64,000 nt of DNA from Algicoccus sp048820935 (GCF_048820935.1 NZ_JBMERD010000006.1:130647-194646); one strand, 5' to 3'; positions 18,161-27,823 are shown, counted from the stretch's first letter. Translations and numbers: made by a program. Notes: generated by a model from the letters alone, not told the origin.

Positions 18161-19389
18161 CCCAAAACAACGTAAATACAACCTCATCCGCACCCGGCAT
18201 GGACATCCGTCCTATGCAAGGTCTCAAAGTCCTCGAGCTCGGCCAACTGATTGCAGGTCCGTTTGCCTCAAAAATACTGGCTGAATTCGGCGCCGACGTG
18301 ATTAAGGTCGAGCCTCCCGGCGGTGATCCGCTACGAAAATGGCGTTATGTGCACGATGGCACATCTGTTTGGTGGGCTGCACATGCACGCAACAAACGCT
18401 CAATCACACTCGATTTGCGCCAACCAGAGGGTCAAGAGATCGTACGCCAGATGGTGCGTGAAGCCGATATTTTGATTGAAAACTTTCGACCTGGGCAAAT
18501 GGAAAAATGGGGGCTGGGTTACCCCGAACTCAGTCAAATCAACCCAGGCCTCATCATGTTACGCGTTTCAGGTTACGGACAAACTGGACCTTATCGCGAT
18601 CGACCTGGTTTTGGTGTCATCGGTGAAGCCATGGGAGGTTTGCGTTACCTTAGTGGTGAACCTGGACGCCCACCTGTGCGTGTTGGTGTATCGATTGGAG
18701 ATACATTATCAGGATTGCACGGTGTGATTGGTATTCTGATGGCCTTACGTCATCGCGAGCAACAGGGTGGACTCGGACAAGAAATCGATGTCGCATTGTA
18801 TGAGTCCGTCTTCAATATGATGGAAAGTTTGATTCCCGAATACTCTAAATTCGGTGCCGTTCGCGAGCCCTCTGGCGCGAGCATGCCAGGTATTGCACCC
18901 ACTAATGCGTATCTGTGCAGTGATGGAAAATACGCACTAATCGCCGGCAACGGAGACAGTATTTTCAAACGCCTTATGAAACTCATCAATCGGCCAGATC
19001 TAGCTGAGGATCCCGATCTGGCAGATAACCAAGGACGTTCAGCTCGTATGCAAGAACTTGATGAGGCCATTTCAGCCTGGACAATCCAATACGATCGAGA
19101 CACTGTTTTAGATGCAGTGAATGCAGCGGGTGTGCCTTGCGGAAAAAGCTACGATGCAGCCGACATCGCCAATGATCCGCATTACCGTGCCCGCGACATG
19201 ATCCTCACCACCACACTGCCTGACGGTTCAGATATCGAAGTGCCCGGCATTGTGCCCAAACTGTCTCGTACACCCGGTGCCGTTGATCGACTTGCACCCA
19301 CTTTGGGCGAACATACCGACGAGATTCTCACTGAACTCGGTTTTGATGAACAAAAACGCGCTGATCTTAAATCACGCGGCATCGTCTGA
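18157..19389 (+). CDS. Family III (CaiB/BaiF) CoA-transferase, second copy
   Basis: CoA-transferase of 410 residues, only distantly similar to the first copy. Signatures: GLKVLELGQLIAGPFASKIL, ADVIKVEPPGGDPLRKWR, NKRSITLDLR, SGYGQTGPYRDRPGFG, VGVSIGDTLSGLHG and a C-terminal LGEHTDEIL. Where the first copy has FDDIIQA, this one has FGVIGEA, a difference also seen in other members of this subgroup, so the acyl-carrying residue should be checked by alignment. Starts on the stop of the CDF exporter; followed 44 bases later by an HMG-CoA-lyase-like gene, which points to CoA activation of a branched hydroxy acid. Confidence 0.9.
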   Translation: MTQNNVNTTSSAPGMDIRPMQGLKVLELGQLIAGPFASKILAEFGADVIKVEPPGGDPLRKWRYVHDGTSVWWAAHARNKRSITLDLRQPEGQEIVRQMVREADILIENFRPGQMEKWGLGYPELSQINPGLIMLRVSGYGQTGPYRDRPGFGVIGEAMGGLRYLSGEPGRPPVRVGVSIGDTLSGLHGVIGILMALRHREQQGGLGQEIDVALYESVFNMMESLIPEYSKFGAVREPSGASMPGIAPTNAYLCSDGKYALIAGNGDSIFKRLMKLINRPDLAEDPDLADNQGRSARMQELDEAISAWTIQYDRDTVLDAVNAAGVPCGKSYDAADIANDPHYRARDMILTTTLPDGSDIEVPGIVPKLSRTPGAVDRLAPTLGEHTDEILTELGFDEQKRADLKSRGIV

Positions 19390-19433
19390 GCTAGCCAACC
19401 ATTCGATCACTAATGACAACATTAAAGACAAAT

Positions 19434-20369
19434 ATGAACAAACCTAGAATTTATTTACACGATGTTGCCCCACGCGATGGGTTTCAAAACGAGCCCATTT
19501 TTATTGAAACCGATGACAAAATCGCCATTATTGATGCCTTAAGCGACTGTGGTTTTGCAAAAATTGAAGCGACATCTTTTACGTCACCTAAAGCCATTCC
19601 GGCTTTACGAGATGCTGAAGAAGTCATGCACCGCATTAAACGTGTGCCAGGTGTTGAGTACACCGTCCTCATCCCTAACGTGCGTGGCGCCGAAAGAGCC
19701 TTAAGCTGTGGCATCGATGAAGCCAATCTGGTGATGTCAGCCAGTGAAACCCACAATCGGGCCAATCTGCGCATGACACGCGACAAATCATTGTTGCAAC
19801 TTGGACAAATCGTTCAGGCTTTAAACGACTCTCCCGTCAAAATCAACGTATCACTCTCCACCGTCTTCGGTTGTCCAATGGAGGGCGATGTCACACAGAG
19901 TGAGGTCATGCGTCTGATGGGCTTATTTGCAGACATGGGGGTCAATCGCATGACTTTATGTGACACGACAGGTATGGCCTACCCCAGTCAGGTTCGAGAA
20001 ATTTGTCAGACAGCCAAGTCCGAATTCCCCGACATGACGCTGACACTGCATTTCCACAATACCCGCGGTCTGGCTCAGGCCAACGTCCTCGCTGCCATTG
20101 ACGCTGGCATTGATCGCTTTGATGCGTCACTGGGCGGTCTAGGCGGCTGTCCATTTGCCCCAGGCGCAAGCGGCAATGCTTGCACCGAAGAAATTGTTCA
20201 TATGCTTGAACTCGAAGGCTTTGACACAGGCATCGATCTCGATCAATTATTGGCTGTATCAGCCCGATTGCCAGATCTGGTTCAACACGACATCCCCAGT
20301 CAGATTCTAAAAGCCGGTCATCGTTTAACCCGCCACCCAGCACCTGATTACGTCAATGACATGATTTAA
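19434..20369 (+). CDS. Hydroxymethylglutaryl-CoA lyase-like enzyme
   Basis: TIM-barrel lyase of the HMGL-like family, which splits 3-hydroxy-3-methylglutaryl-CoA or related esters such as citramalyl-CoA into acetyl-CoA and a keto acid. 311 residues. Motifs: DVAPRDGFQNE at residues 10-20, LCDTTGMAYPSQV, HFHNTRGLAQAN (metal-binding His pair) and GGLGGCPFAPGASGN with the active-site Cys. An in-frame ATG 21 bases upstream is an alternative start; neither has a good ribosome site. No leucine-degradation genes (isovaleryl-CoA dehydrogenase, methylcrotonyl-CoA carboxylase) lie nearby, so the substrate is open. Confidence 0.9.
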   Translation: MNKPRIYLHDVAPRDGFQNEPIFIETDDKIAIIDALSDCGFAKIEATSFTSPKAIPALRDAEEVMHRIKRVPGVEYTVLIPNVRGAERALSCGIDEANLVMSASETHNRANLRMTRDKSLLQLGQIVQALNDSPVKINVSLSTVFGCPMEGDVTQSEVMRLMGLFADMGVNRMTLCDTTGMAYPSQVREICQTAKSEFPDMTLTLHFHNTRGLAQANVLAAIDAGIDRFDASLGGLGGCPFAPGASGNACTEEIVHMLELEGFDTGIDLDQLLAVSARLPDLVQHDIPSQILKAGHRLTRHPAPDYVNDMI

Positions 20370-20378
20370 GACGTACCC

Positions 20379-20410
20379 GAGGCAGCGAAATCGGTCACAC
20401 TCGCTGCCTC
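20379..20410 (+). terminator. Stem-loop after the HMGL-like gene
   Basis: Perfect ten-base inverted repeat GAGGCAGCGA / TCGCTGCCTC with a 12-base loop, ten bases after the stop. Not followed by a thymine run. Separates the CoA-ester genes from the efflux operon. Confidence 0.6.
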
Positions 20411-20578
20411 ACCAATTATGCTACGATCTCTTTAGTGTGATTTAGTTATTATTTAAGATCAGTCGCCGACGGGATCTCCATGCATGGACAACAATCGATT
20501 CAAAACACACGGCCTGCCCGTCTTAAACGCTTACGCTACTTTAAATCCCTCCGAGTCTCGTCTGATTTGGAACGAGCC

Positions 20579-20899
20579 GTGATCTGCAAGATTTCGCATC
20601 AACCCAAAATCGACCGTCCAAGTGTGTGCCGACGCGGCTGTGGTGCGCTCATGCTGGGCATTTTCAGTTTTCTGCTGAGTGGTTGCTCGTTTGCACAAGC
20701 ACCCGCCTTCTTTATGTTTGGGTCATATTTCCCAAGTTGGCTTGTGGGTTCAGCCGTCAGTATTTTATTGGTTTTACCGTTACGTTGGATTTTGATCCGA
20801 ACCGGCATTGACGATGCACTGCCACTCAGGCTTGTGTTTTACGTTTGCTTGGCGCTGATCATGGCAATCGGCTTTTCTTACCTGTTTTCTGCACAATGA
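20579..20899 (+). CDS. ytcA: YtcA-family small membrane lipoprotein
   Basis: Small lipoprotein with lipobox LLSGC (Cys36 from this start), a conserved FGSYFPSWLVG stretch and two membrane helices. YtcA precedes mdtN in E. coli and this gene is placed the same way, six bases before the MdtN-like gene. Function unknown. The GTG chosen has GGAACGAG upstream and gives a signal peptide of normal length; an ATG 99 bases upstream with GGGA before it would add 33 basic residues and cannot be excluded. Confidence 0.8.
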   Translation: MICKISHQPKIDRPSVCRRGCGALMLGIFSFLLSGCSFAQAPAFFMFGSYFPSWLVGSAVSILLVLPLRWILIRTGIDDALPLRLVFYVCLALIMAIGFSYLFSAQ

Positions 20900-20905
20900 G
20901 GCTCT

Positions 20906-21985
20906 ATGTCTGAGGAGAATCATACGCCAAACTCAAACGTTTTACCCTCACGAGGTAAGCGGGCAATTGCGATCGTGCTGACACTAATCGTTGTCATCGC
21001 TGTCATCATCGCTGTGTGGCTCTATAACCGTCACCTAGACTTGAACATTCAATCCGAAGACGCCGCCTTTGAAGCCGATGTGATTCATGTCGCCGCTTTA
21101 GTGCCGGGCAAATTGATCGAACTCCCCATTGAAGATGCGCAAAAAGTCAAAAAAGGTGATTTGCTCATGCGCATTGATCCATCGACCTACGAGCTTCGCG
21201 TCCAACAAGCTCAAGCACAACTAGCATTAGCACAAGCCACGCTAAACAATCAAATGCGTTTAATCCGTGCGGAAGCGGCCAACGCTGAGATTGCTGATAA
21301 ACAAATCCGACGCGCTCGCATCAATCTCGAATTAACCGACAAAACACTGGCCCGTCTGGAAGCTCTATTACCTAAAGGCTATGTCACAGCGCAGGAAGTG
21401 GATATCGCACGCACCGCACAACGCGATGCACAAGTTTCTCTGACGCAAGCATTGGCACAACAACGCGCCGCCGAAGCCTTGGTCGGTGAGACCGAAGCCG
21501 CTCAGGCAGCTGTTGATATCGCAATAGCAGGTCTGGCCATTGCCAAAAAAGCTTTGTCAGATACCATTATCACGGCACCTTTTGATGGTTTAATCGTCGG
21601 TTTGAATGTCTCTGAAGGAGAACTGCTGCTGCCCGAACAATCACTTTTCACCTTGATTGACACTAAAACCTGGTACGCCACGGCCGTTATGCGGGAAACC
21701 AATCTACCGCATATTCAGATTGGCAACTGCGTCACTGTCTATGCGCTGGCTGCACCTAAAACCCCTATGAAAGGTGTCGTGCAAAGTATCGGCTGGGGTG
21801 TGACAAGCTCAGACATTATTGACTTACCTAGACTCATGCCTGTTGTTCAGAAGTCGCTAAACTGGGTTCGGGTCGCGCAACGATTCCCTGTACGGATTCG
21901 CATGATCGATCCAATCGACGATCTGATGCGTATCGGCGCATCAGCTAGCGTCACAATTCGCGACACAACCGATTGCGAACGTTGA
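20906..21985 (+). CDS. mdtN: HlyD-type periplasmic adaptor of a tripartite efflux pump (MdtN-like)
   Basis: Membrane-fusion protein linking the inner-membrane and outer-membrane parts. 359 residues: membrane anchor about 19-41, first half of a barrel-sandwich domain (VAALVPGKLIELPIEDAQKV), a long alpha hairpin (about 95-215, Ala/Gln-rich coiled coil), second half APFDGLIVGLNVSEGE, and a beta-barrel domain. Follows ytcA and precedes the FUSC gene, as in the E. coli mdtNOP locus, which is linked to resistance to sulfa drugs and puromycin. Substrate here is unknown. Confidence 0.88.
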   Translation: MSEENHTPNSNVLPSRGKRAIAIVLTLIVVIAVIIAVWLYNRHLDLNIQSEDAAFEADVIHVAALVPGKLIELPIEDAQKVKKGDLLMRIDPSTYELRVQQAQAQLALAQATLNNQMRLIRAEAANAEIADKQIRRARINLELTDKTLARLEALLPKGYVTAQEVDIARTAQRDAQVSLTQALAQQRAAEALVGETEAAQAAVDIAIAGLAIAKKALSDTIITAPFDGLIVGLNVSEGELLLPEQSLFTLIDTKTWYATAVMRETNLPHIQIGNCVTVYALAAPKTPMKGVVQSIGWGVTSSDIIDLPRLMPVVQKSLNWVRVAQRFPVRIRMIDPIDDLMRIGASASVTIRDTTDCER

Positions 21986-22037
21986 GTCTTGGTTTGAATC
22001 TTGTGTGTCGCTTTGGATTAATTCGAGGTTTGGAGAT

Positions 22038-24068
22038 ATGAACCACACATCCTCATCGGCAACCTCACAAATGACATTACTTTGGCAAAGTGTCTGGCGC
22101 GACTTGCTGCCCTTTGAGGGACGGTTCGCAATGACTTGGCGCGTCGCCATCGTGTGTAGCTTGACGGCCATGATGTTTATGACCTATGGCGTGCCACTCG
22201 TCTCAATTGGCTGTTATCTCATCATGTATCTGGGCAAACCCACAGCCCAAGAAAACATGCTGACTGCCGTTGCGATCTCAGTCTTGATCTCCTTGCTTGT
22301 GCCCGTTTTACTCTGGCTCGCTGCAGCCTCGATTAACGACCCGTTGTGGCGTTTAGTCATCATTGTTCTAGGAACTTATATTTTTGTTCTGATTGGCGCA
22401 GCCACGCCTCTGGGTGAACAAGGCAATATTGTCGGTTTAGTCATTGCATTTGCAGTCACGCTCTTACCCATGACGCCTTTAGGCGAGATGGTCACACGTG
22501 GGATTCTCTACGCTTGGTTGATGGTTTTAATCCCGATGGGCGTCATGTTTGTATTTCATCTGTTTGCGGGTCGATCTTGCAGAAAACTACTCGATGTGGC
22601 GATTGCCGAAAAACTTGAGCTCGTGGCACAAGCACTCTCAGAGCGCCTTGATATTCATCGCCCTAGGCAAAGAACTCTACAAGCAAAAATCAGAAAACAG
22701 CTTTTAGAAGGGATCAATGAAGCCAATAATCTCTTAAAACTGACTCAGCTGTTTCACCTGTTACCAAAAGCACAGTCGCAAGCTATGCGTCACGCAATCA
22801 ACAATCTCGAAGCGATTCTAGTTCTTCTGTATCAATCTTCGGAACAGGAATTAACTCAGGATTCAAAGCCAAGCATTTTAAACATAGACACTCCAAACCC
22901 ATTTATTTCAAATACATTAGGCCAACTCGAAGCGATCTGCCGAGATCTGGCACAACCTATTGGTCAACATGATCTCGGGCAGACGGTGATGACACATCGT
23001 CAACTGTATCTGAACAAAACGGTCCCAGAAGAAGACACCCACCTACCCGACGATCTACGGCAGATTCAACGACGGATCTGGCGTCTCTTTGACGACAACA
23101 CGGCTCAATCAGTATCCGCACCCGGCCCAAAAACAAAGACTCCGAATCCATTGAAGGGTTTTGTGAAAGAGGATGCTTGGCGAAATCCTGAATATTCACA
23201 ACAAGCGATCAAAACAACAATTGCGGCCACACTCGCCTACATGATTTACACCGTCATTGATTGGGATGGTATCCATACCGCAATGATTACCTGTTACGTG
23301 GTGTCTTTAGGCAGCACGGGTGAGACGGTCCATAAGCTTACTTTACGCATCGTAGGATGTTTAATCGGTGCTGCTCTGGGTATTGCGTCTATCACATGGC
23401 TAATGCCTCAAATGACCTCTATCGGCGAACTCATGCTATTGGTCTTTGTCGGTGTTTTGTTTGCCGCTTGGATCTCAAGCGGATCGGAACGAATCTCATA
23501 TGGTGGCATTCAAATCGGACTGGCCTTTTTAATGACTGTATTACAAGGATTTGGTCCGGCCGTTGATATTTCTGTCGCCACAGACCGAATTTATGGAATT
23601 TTATTGGGCAACTTCCTGATGTTTGTGATATTTACACGCATATGGCCAGTGTCTGTCATCACCACCATCTCACGGCAGATGCGTGAAATTATCCGTAAGT
23701 TACAAGCATTACAACAAAGCGATCAACCCCTTCACGATCGAGTGCAAGCTAATCAGCGACGTACACAGATCAATGAAATCTTAGTCGCCTTAGATCAAGC
23801 ACACGACTCCCTTAGCTACAATCATTTCGAGCCCAAGCGATTACAGCTAACCCCCAGCGAATTAGCCCGCTGGCGTCAGACACTAGTTCAGCTAGAATCG
23901 TTGATCCTTCAATACGCCCGCAATGAACTCATCATCGTTGAAAACCTTCACGGTGTTCAGATGGAAATGCACCAAGAAATCTCAGTGACTTTGGCACATG
24001 CTCAAAATCTACTGAATACGCTCACACAGAACGAATCTACTGGCACATCATTTCAGGAAGCATCATGA
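22038..24068 (+). CDS. mdtO: FUSC-family inner-membrane efflux protein (MdtO-like)
   Basis: Inner-membrane component of the tripartite pump, related to aromatic-acid exporters such as AaeB. 676 residues with two blocks of membrane helices (about residues 35-180 and 390-530) separated by a helical cytoplasmic domain, the duplicated FUSC layout. The ATG chosen is preceded by GAGG at nine bases; the frame is open 11 codons further up without a good start. Stop overlaps the MdtP-like start by four bases. Confidence 0.88.
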   Translation: MNHTSSSATSQMTLLWQSVWRDLLPFEGRFAMTWRVAIVCSLTAMMFMTYGVPLVSIGCYLIMYLGKPTAQENMLTAVAISVLISLLVPVLLWLAAASINDPLWRLVIIVLGTYIFVLIGAATPLGEQGNIVGLVIAFAVTLLPMTPLGEMVTRGILYAWLMVLIPMGVMFVFHLFAGRSCRKLLDVAIAEKLELVAQALSERLDIHRPRQRTLQAKIRKQLLEGINEANNLLKLTQLFHLLPKAQSQAMRHAINNLEAILVLLYQSSEQELTQDSKPSILNIDTPNPFISNTLGQLEAICRDLAQPIGQHDLGQTVMTHRQLYLNKTVPEEDTHLPDDLRQIQRRIWRLFDDNTAQSVSAPGPKTKTPNPLKGFVKEDAWRNPEYSQQAIKTTIAATLAYMIYTVIDWDGIHTAMITCYVVSLGSTGETVHKLTLRIVGCLIGAALGIASITWLMPQMTSIGELMLLVFVGVLFAAWISSGSERISYGGIQIGLAFLMTVLQGFGPAVDISVATDRIYGILLGNFLMFVIFTRIWPVSVITTISRQMREIIRKLQALQQSDQPLHDRVQANQRRTQINEILVALDQAHDSLSYNHFEPKRLQLTPSELARWRQTLVQLESLILQYARNELIIVENLHGVQMEMHQEISVTLAHAQNLLNTLTQNESTGTSFQEAS

Positions 24069-25630
24069 GGCGAACCTTACCGATCCGCTCATCGATCCGT
24101 TTATTACTGTGCTATCTGTCTTTATCTGCATTGGCAATCTTGATCTCTGGATGCGCTACGCACGCATTAGACCGTGCACCCGCTTCACCGCACGCACCAT
24201 GGCAGGATCCCAAACTGCCCGACAGTTCATCAACGTCTAAAACATTTAGTATTGCGCCCGTTCCAACCTCTAATGCGCTCAAAGCATCAGCCGTTGAAAT
24301 CACCAAAAATCACACCCCATATACGCTAACAGCCCTCATTGATCTTGCTCAGCAAAACAACCCGCTGACACGCACGGCCTGGAATCAAGCACGACAAGCA
24401 GCCTTAGCCGTCGGGATGGTTGAAGCCACTTTTTTACCTGTGATTTCAGCTTCAGTCATCGGAGGACATCAACGTACATCGGTGGATTCCCCATTATCAA
24501 TTGGACCGCGGGAATTCACCACGACTATCTCAGGTGTGGTTCCTGCCTTATCGATGGGATGGTTGGTGTTTGACTTTGGGCAGCGTGCTGCCCTTTTAGA
24601 GGCTGCTGAACAACTCTCACGCGCATCCAACATCTTATTTAATGCCGCCCATCAAAAAGTGATCTGGGACGTCACAACCAGTTACTACCAATACAACCTG
24701 CGACGTGAGCAAAGCAAACTCGCTCAAGATGCTATTAAACAGCGCCAAGCCATTGCACAAGCCGCTCGTGCACGTCACGCCACAGGCCTAGCCACTGTCT
24801 TAGACACCACATTTAGTGAGCAGCTGGTCCAACAAGCCAAATTACACCTCGTCAATGCACAAGGTCTGGAACGTAACGCGTACCTCGATTTGCTGGCAAA
24901 AGTCGGACTGTCGCCCATGACTGAACTACGTATCGCACCACAAAACTCAAGCCAGACTTCAGCAAATCAGAAAAAGCAAATTGAACTAAGCCAAACTGCG
25001 ATTGAACAAGCTGTCGCACAACGACCAGACATCGCCGCAAGTTATGCCGCTGTTCAAGCAGCTAAAGCCAATATTCGAGCAGTCGAAGCAGACTTCATGC
25101 CCAAAGTGTTTATGGCAGGTATGTTGGCGAGCAATCAAAGCAATTTCCGACTACAAAATCTACCCACCATTCAGCAAACCGGTCATGCCTCCGGGATTCT
25201 CATGGGCATTAGTGTGCCTCTCTACGAAGGCGGTATTCGCAACGCACGCCTAGTCGGTGCACAAATCCGCAAAGAACAAGCAGATCAAAATTTCGATGAA
25301 TTACAGCGTGATGCAGTCCGTGAAATCGTGCTTGCACAAACCATGCTGGAGTCTGCGTTCGAGAGTGAAAAAACCGCTAACCAATTGGTTAAAACAGCTC
25401 AAACAGCCTACGGCGCAGCATTTGATTCTTACAAAGAAGGTCTGGCAACCATGACCATGGTGACTGAGACGGCCAATGCCCTACTACACGCTCGTCAGGC
25501 CGCTCTTGATGCGCGTACTGCCGTTAGGCTCAGTAGCGCAACCCTCGCTTTTGCATTGGGTCAATTAACCTCTGCGCAGGCTGCAACACAAAACTCGATC
25601 ACAACGTTCAGTGCACAACATAAAAAGTAA
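24065..25630 (+). CDS. mdtP: Outer-membrane efflux lipoprotein (MdtP-like, TolC superfamily)
   Basis: Outer-membrane channel of the pump. 521 residues; signal peptide with lipobox ISGC, acylated Cys30. Two repeats of the outer-membrane efflux family are visible, beginning near TLTALIDLAQQNNPLTRTAW and near IEQAVAQRPDIAASYA, each with long helical heptads, and PLYEGGIRNARL before the second hairpin. About 60 low-complexity Ser/Pro residues lie between the lipid anchor and the first helix. Last gene of the ytcA-mdtNOP unit. Confidence 0.9.
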   Translation: MRRTLPIRSSIRLLLCYLSLSALAILISGCATHALDRAPASPHAPWQDPKLPDSSSTSKTFSIAPVPTSNALKASAVEITKNHTPYTLTALIDLAQQNNPLTRTAWNQARQAALAVGMVEATFLPVISASVIGGHQRTSVDSPLSIGPREFTTTISGVVPALSMGWLVFDFGQRAALLEAAEQLSRASNILFNAAHQKVIWDVTTSYYQYNLRREQSKLAQDAIKQRQAIAQAARARHATGLATVLDTTFSEQLVQQAKLHLVNAQGLERNAYLDLLAKVGLSPMTELRIAPQNSSQTSANQKKQIELSQTAIEQAVAQRPDIAASYAAVQAAKANIRAVEADFMPKVFMAGMLASNQSNFRLQNLPTIQQTGHASGILMGISVPLYEGGIRNARLVGAQIRKEQADQNFDELQRDAVREIVLAQTMLESAFESEKTANQLVKTAQTAYGAAFDSYKEGLATMTMVTETANALLHARQAALDARTAVRLSSATLAFALGQLTSAQAATQNSITTFSAQHKK

Positions 25631-25637
25631 TAAGCAA

Positions 25638-25677
25638 AAATCAGTCTGCGGCCATCACTGCGCAAGCAAACTGATTT
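25638..25677. terminator. Inverted repeat between mdtP and the convergent hydrolase gene
   Basis: Perfect eight-base repeat AAATCAGT / ACTGATTT around a 24-base loop. Arms are flanked by short A and T runs, so it could act in both directions. The long loop makes it a weak call. Confidence 0.4.
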
Positions 25678-25694
25678 CTAAACACACAGTGTGA

Positions 25695-26393
25695 TTAAAC
25701 GATCTTGACGGACAATTCGCCCAAACCACTAAATCGACCGACCAGATGATCGCCCTTTTGAACTGCAGCCACTCCTTCTGGAGTTCCTGTAAAGATCAGA
25801 TCACCGGCTTTCAATTCGAAAAGACCAGACAGATAAGCAATACTTTCTGGGATACTCCAGATCAGTTTCTCTAAATCGCTATTCTGGCGCTGTTCACCAT
25901 TCACATCCAATGAAATGGCACCTTGACTCAGAACACCCGTTTTTGAGACAGGATGAATAGGACCAATCGGACCTGCAAAGTCAAAGGCCTTGCCCACTTC
26001 CCACGGACGGCCTAGTTTTTTGGCTTCGCCTTGCAGATCGCGCCGTGTCATATCCAAACCTAACGCATAGCCAAACACGTGCTCATTGGCCTCTTCGACT
26101 GAAATATCTCGCCCACCTCGGCCAATGGCCACAACCAGTTCCATTTCATGATGAAGATCCTGAGTTTTAGGCGGATAAGGCATCTCACCGGTTGTCCCAT
26201 CTTCAATGACCAGCAAGGCATCTGCAGGTTTATTAAAAAAGAATGGATCCTCGCGTCCGGTAAAGCCCATTTCTTTGGCGTGCTCCACGTAATTTCGTCC
26301 TACACAGTACACGCGTCGCACTGGAAACTTCTGAACACTACCTACAATCGGTAACGCCACAGTCTCTGTGGGTGCAAATACAAAGTTCGTCAT
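25695..26393 (-). CDS. Fumarylacetoacetate hydrolase family protein (fumarylpyruvate hydrolase-like)
   Basis: Metal-dependent hydrolase or isomerase of beta-diketo acids, as in gentisate or homoprotocatechuate breakdown. 232 residues, single domain. Motifs: YCVGRNYVEHAKEMG, HHEMELVVAIG with metal-binding Glu residues, GYALGLDMTRRDLQ, KAFDFAGPIGP and LIFTGTPEGVAAVQ. The start MTNFVFAPT has AAGAAGGG upstream; eight extra codons are open before it. Stands alone with no ring-cleavage genes nearby, so the substrate is uncertain. Confidence 0.88.
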   Translation of the reverse strand: MTNFVFAPTETVALPIVGSVQKFPVRRVYCVGRNYVEHAKEMGFTGREDPFFFNKPADALLVIEDGTTGEMPYPPKTQDLHHEMELVVAIGRGGRDISVEEANEHVFGYALGLDMTRRDLQGEAKKLGRPWEVGKAFDFAGPIGPIHPVSKTGVLSQGAISLDVNGEQRQNSDLEKLIWSIPESIAYLSGLFELKAGDLIFTGTPEGVAAVQKGDHLVGRFSGLGELSVKIV

Positions 26394-26711
26394 AGATACC
26401 CTTCTTTTGAATGTCATTATGGAGCGTCACACGCATAAACAATCTAAATGGCTCTAAGGTGCATCAAAACCATCCAGATCTTGTCATTCTGCGTTCCTGT
26501 TTGAATTCTACCGAAGGAACGGACTCTACAAATGAACTCAGTCCCACCTAAACTCACAAAAACTTCAGAATTGAACAGCAAGACACATCACTTATCATCG
26601 GAACAGACTGAATAATTTGTTAAAATCAGGAGCTTACGGGGTCATTTATCTGGTTTAACAGAATCAACTCTGCGCAGACCCTTTCTTTCAACCTGAATCA
26701 ATACAACACAC

Positions 26712-27242
26712 ATGTCTTTTAACAAAGTCTCCCCCGGTCAGAATGCACCTGAAACATTCAACGTCGTCATTGAAATTCCTATGAATGCCGATCCAATTAA
26801 ATATGAGATCGATTCGGCAACCAACGCCATTTTCGTGGATCGTTTCATGAGCACTGCAATGTACTACCCCACGAACTATGGCTATGTTCCACAGACACTT
26901 GCAGGTGACGGCGATCCTGTCGATGTACTGGTGGTGACACCCTTTCCTTTGATGCCTGGCGTTGTTGTCCCTTGCCGCGCACTCGGAATTTTGAAGATGC
27001 TGGATGAATCAGGTGAAGACGGTAAAGTGCTCGCAGTGCCGACCAAAAAAATTCTGCCTATGTACAGTCATATGGAAAAACCAGAAGACGTTGGTCCTTT
27101 ACTATTGCAGCAAATCAGCCACTTCTTTGAACACTACAAAGATCTGGAAGCTGGTAAGTGGGTCAAAGTGCAAGGTTGGGAAGGCATTGAAGCTGCTCAC
27201 AAAGAAATTGTGGATGGCATTGCCAACTTCAACAAAAGCTAA
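26712..27242 (+). CDS. ppa: Inorganic pyrophosphatase (family I)
   Basis: Cytosolic hydrolase of pyrophosphate that pulls biosynthetic reactions forward. 176 residues, the bacterial hexamer size. Signature DGDPVDVLVV with three metal-binding aspartates, plus YYPTNYGYVPQT and a C-terminal FFEHYKDLEAGKWVKV. The 318 bases upstream, back to the hydrolase start, hold its promoter; I see no gene there and no sharp promoter match. Confidence 0.97.
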   Translation: MSFNKVSPGQNAPETFNVVIEIPMNADPIKYEIDSATNAIFVDRFMSTAMYYPTNYGYVPQTLAGDGDPVDVLVVTPFPLMPGVVVPCRALGILKMLDESGEDGKVLAVPTKKILPMYSHMEKPEDVGPLLLQQISHFFEHYKDLEAGKWVKVQGWEGIEAAHKEIVDGIANFNKS

Positions 27243-27307
27243 ACCGCTAACACCATACAAGTCATCACGAATCAAGGTGGTCACAGAATCAACAGGAGCT
27301 TGATCAG

Positions 27308-27745
27308 ATGGGAATCGTTCTCGTTGTTCTGCAAATCACTTTGATTTTTGTCTTGGCTATATTGGCGAGCTTACATAGCTTGTCTCAGACCCCTGGCGTC
27401 ACAGGGGTTGTTTTACTGATCATTTCTGCCATCATCGGCATCTGGGCTATAACCGCAAACCGTCCTGGAAACTTCAGCGTTCTACCCTTGCCCAAACAAC
27501 ACGCTCAACTCATCACACACGGTCCCTATCGTTGGATCCGTCATCCCATGTACACCAGTGTGCTTTTATTTGGTTTGGCTTGTGCGAGTGTTCTTGGAAC
27601 ACCTTTGGGTGTGTCGCTATGGATTGCATTGGTCATCACGCTCTCACTGAAAGCGCGCCTTGAAGAGCAGTATTTACTGCAATCGTTTGAAGCGTATGGG
27701 CAATACATGCAACGTACGGGTCGCTTTCTACCCAAATTAATTTGA
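27308..27745 (+). CDS. Isoprenylcysteine carboxyl methyltransferase-like membrane protein
   Basis: Integral membrane protein of 145 residues from the ICMT/PEMT group (PF04191). Four hydrophobic segments, with the family motif THGPYRWIRHPMYTSVLLF in the middle and ARLEEQYLLQSFEAYGQYMQ near the end, which form the SAM-binding cleft in known members. AGGAG precedes the ATG. Follows ppa by 65 bases. The methyl acceptor is unknown in bacteria of this type. Confidence 0.85.
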   Translation: MGIVLVVLQITLIFVLAILASLHSLSQTPGVTGVVLLIISAIIGIWAITANRPGNFSVLPLPKQHAQLITHGPYRWIRHPMYTSVLLFGLACASVLGTPLGVSLWIALVITLSLKARLEEQYLLQSFEAYGQYMQRTGRFLPKLI

Positions 27746-27777
27746 AGTGCTGTGCAGTGTCTTAAGACCTGATCCTA

Positions 27778-27816
27778 CATGATCCGCATGAATCTTGACG
27801 AAACAAGCGGATCATG
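27778..27816. terminator. Stem-loop between convergent methyltransferase and hemY
   Basis: Perfect ten-base inverted repeat CATGATCCGC / GCGGATCATG with a 19-base loop, centred between the two converging stops. A T-rich stretch follows some bases later on the plus strand. Likely two-way terminator. Confidence 0.6.
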
Positions 27817-27823
27817 TCACTCA

